64,000 bases of DNA from Fischerella muscicola PCC 7414 (GTDB lineage Bacteria > Cyanobacteriota > Cyanobacteriia > Cyanobacteriales > Nostocaceae): NCBI RefSeq assembly GCF_000317205.1, contig NZ_AJLK01000039.1:1-64000 (forward strand), in the 5' to 3' direction. Both the position numbers and the translations under genes were made by a program. Shown here piece by piece: positions 62,289 to 64,000 of the stretch (positions are counted from its first letter, which is position 1; every line of letters starts with the position of its first letter). A model generated the notes under the pieces. The model searched no databases. It worked only from the letters and a program-made list of their open reading frames with translations, and was not told where the DNA came from.

Positions 62289-62693
62289 ATGGCTACAAGT
62301 CGCCGCGTTTCCCGCGTTGCTGAATTAATTAAACGGGAAGTTAGCCAAATGCTACTCAACGGCATAAAGGATGACCGTGTGGGTACGGGAATGGTAAGTG
62401 TTACCGATGTTGATGTTTCTGGCGATTTGCAACACGCCAAAATCTATGTGTCTATTTACGGCACAGAAGAAGCCAAAGCAGAAACAATGGCAGGCTTAAA
62501 ATCGGCGACAGGTTATGTCCGTAGCGAACTCGGCGCACGGGTGCGGCTGCGTCGCACACCAGAGGTGGTGTTTATCGAAGACCGTTCCATAGAACGTGGT
62601 AGCAAGGTACTTTCGCTATTGAACCAACTCGAACTTCAACGGAAACCAGAAAATCTGCCAGAGAATGGAGAAAATGAGCAAGAAGAAGGTTAA
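62289..62693 (+). CDS. rbfA: Ribosome-binding factor A, 134 aa
   Basis: Helps mature the 5' end of 16S rRNA in the 30S subunit. [40 protein letters not shown] and [20 protein letters not shown] are typical. The start is ATG 62289 (MATSRRV), since AGGAGG (62273-62278) is 10 bases before it and only one base from the ATG at 62280. An acidic tail follows. The terminator-like hairpin at 62751 closes the gene. Confidence 0.96.
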   Translation: MATSRRVSRVAELIKREVSQMLLNGIKDDRVGTGMVSVTDVDVSGDLQHAKIYVSIYGTEEAKAETMAGLKSATGYVRSELGARVRLRRTPEVVFIEDRSIERGSKVLSLLNQLELQRKPENLPENGENEQEEG

Positions 62694-62750
62694 TCTGCAA
62701 AATATGTAACTTAAACAACAATTTCCTCTAAACAATCAGCCATGCATTTT

Positions 62751-62777
62751 ACAGACACGAACTGATCGTGTCTGTTT
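62751..62777 (+). terminator. Probable terminator after rbfA
   Basis: ACAGACACGA (62751-62760), loop ACTGA, TCGTGTCTGT (62766-62775), then TTC. Strong 10-base stem but short T-tract, 57 bases after the stop codon. Confidence 0.65.
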
Positions 62778-63845
62778 CAATATGCTTAATGAGGTTTTAG
62801 TAGTGCTTTAGCACCGCTATAAGAGACTTTACATTTATTTACATAGCTGACTCTAGGTAATTGGGAAGAACCATGATCGAGTTTTCCAATTACCAACTGA
62901 CAATTACCAATTACTGGAGGGCGCTTCTTAGTTGCTTCCAGCTTAGCACTCTGCGCCTCGACAGCCCCGCTACCAAAATATGGGCGAATCCCCCAAAAAA
63001 TTTTGGGGTGTCCCCTCAAAGTACATCTTTTCATATGCATTAGAAACTTCGTAATAATCTTTCTCGGCTATGAGAAGAATTTATCACATCAACCAAAGTT
63101 AACAATCAATGACAGAATGAGTTACGTTGCTTAATAGTTTTGCACGAAGAAATATAAGGTTGTTTATTGTGACATATAATTTCAGCAAATTTACTGCTAA
63201 CAAAAGATGGGATACATAACACAAATATATGAATTTCCAACTACCACAACTGCTAGCCTAGAGGCAAATCAACATTCTCTGAAATTGATGATTAAGATTG
63301 CTACAACTCTTCCCAGGCGGAAATTTTTTTGGTCGTACTATAAACTTCAGCTACTAGTTGAAAGTTTATTTAAGAAATTATTAACAAACAAACCTCTACA
63401 AGGTTGATTGGTGTATTGTAGCCCTTATGGTTTGCAGCAGTTTATACATATACTTCTACCAAATATTTTTGATTGGTTTTCCATAAAACAATGCCAGTGT
63501 CTAGAACTGTGAATTACATACATCTTTGAGTATGTAATTCATTTGTTTAGCAAATATCTGGCTTCTGTTCATAAATACTGAAGTTTAGTAACTGCTCTGC
63601 TCAAATCAAGCAAATATTCACTCAACAACCTAAATTTTCTTATTTAAGGAGCTGCAAAACAATTTATCATGATTATTTGACATTCTTAACATTTCTTTAC
63701 ATAATTTGAGGATAGGTAGCGTCAAAATGAAAATAGTTCCGTATACCAAATTACAAAATTCCAGCTAAAGACCTACTCGTTGCTATGTTTGTTCCTAATA
63801 ACTTTTTGGGAACACTACTTACGTGTAAATTTGTGAGTAAAGATC
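62778..63845. other. Gene-poor region before the DUF4327 gene
   Basis: About 1.07 kb. AATTACCAA-type repeats (62883-62920), the palindrome CCCCAAAAAATTTTGGGG (62991-63008) and otherwise AT-rich sequence. A 66-codon frame at 63207-63407 starting MGYITQIYEF has no ribosome binding site and no recognised family, so I do not call it as a gene. Confidence 0.5.
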
Positions 63846-64000
63846 ATGAGTGTGAATACGGTGCCCTCTATCAGCTACTACTCTTTGGACGTGATTCAAG
63901 ACGAAGCACGACGACTTGTGCAGAAGGGAGTGGTTAGCAGACAGCAACCAATATATACTCTCTGCCAATACATCCCAGCTCGTGAGTGGGTGTGTATCGA
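63846..64000 (+). CDS. DUF4327 family protein, 5' part cut by the window end
   Basis: The frame from ATG 63846 runs off the end (51 codons visible). It reads MSVNTVPSISYYSLDVIQDE, ARRLVQKGVVSRQQPIYTLC and QYIPAREWVC, which matches the small cyanobacterial DUF4327 family (about 70 residues). Function is unknown. AAAGATC just before the start is a weak ribosome binding site. Confidence 0.8.
   Translation, partial: MSVNTVPSISYYSLDVIQDEARRLVQKGVVSRQQPIYTLCQYIPAREWVCI

Noticed and set aside
63207-63407. 66-codon frame, possible small protein MGYITQIYEF
   Set aside because: No Shine-Dalgarno sequence and no recognised family; left open rather than called.

Overview
The window is a chromosomal segment of a filamentous, differentiating cyanobacterium, most likely Nostocales. 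The support is: frequent HIP1 octamers (GCGATCGC), abundant heptanucleotide short tandem repeats (STRRs), a trnL(UAA) gene carrying a group I intron, cyanobacteria/plastid-only genes (ndhL, Ycf33/DUF751, Tic20-type, DUF3007, KGK, DUF4278, DUF4327), a complete hmp gene set (hormogonium motility and phototaxis) and a HetZ-family gene (heterocyst differentiation). No rRNA, CRISPR array, prophage or intact transposase is visible.

Layout. 0-5 kb: a small conserved gene, a DUF4090-like gene, tRNA-Arg(UCU) followed directly by a free-standing PD-(D/E)XK homing-endonuclease-like gene, an SNase-like nuclease, and a chorismate lyase overlapping a methyltransferase. 5-10 kb: DUF3352 protein, the cytochrome c maturation protein CcsA, a KGK protein whose ribosome binding site lies in a strong hairpin, and tilS. 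10-23 kb: the hmp chemotaxis-like locus, hmpF divergent from hmpA-B-C-D-E. 23-31 kb: an apparent AraC-sensor/ferric-reductase chimera, a Uma2 protein, a Rieske oxygenase divergent from a TetR regulator with twin operator-like sites, proB, DUF4278, cinA and glyA. 31-39 kb: Tic20-like, FAH-family hydrolase, rpsF, a coiled-coil protein, a STAS protein, DedA, pgk and a universal stress protein.

39-48 kb holds a four-gene minus-strand cluster of large exported proteins: a DUF11/SdrD-B protein, a 1211-residue putative outer-membrane barrel protein coupled to it by an ATGA overlap, a beta-helix/OmpA protein and a second SdrD-B protein. It looks like an uncharacterised envelope or surface assembly and is the best candidate for an undescribed system here. 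48-57 kb: a 1.6 kb gene-free stretch, a two-membrane-segment coiled-coil protein, trpA, DUF3007, ndhL, the intron-containing tRNA-Leu(UAA), an orphan helical protein, a UPF0104-type membrane protein and two paralogous lipoproteins. 57-64 kb: larC, a YciO/TsaC-type protein, a HetZ-family regulator, Ycf33, rbfA and the start of a DUF4327 gene cut by the window edge.

Repeats are a major theme. Hepta- and decanucleotide tandem repeats, palindromes of the CCATGG-centred type and CGTAGACGCG-type repeats fill most intergenic spaces. In several places they have entered genes or translation signals: a signal peptide core, a C-terminal tail with its stop codon, the linker of HmpE, and the leaders of hmpE and proB. 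All family assignments come from reading the translated sequence; no database search was run.
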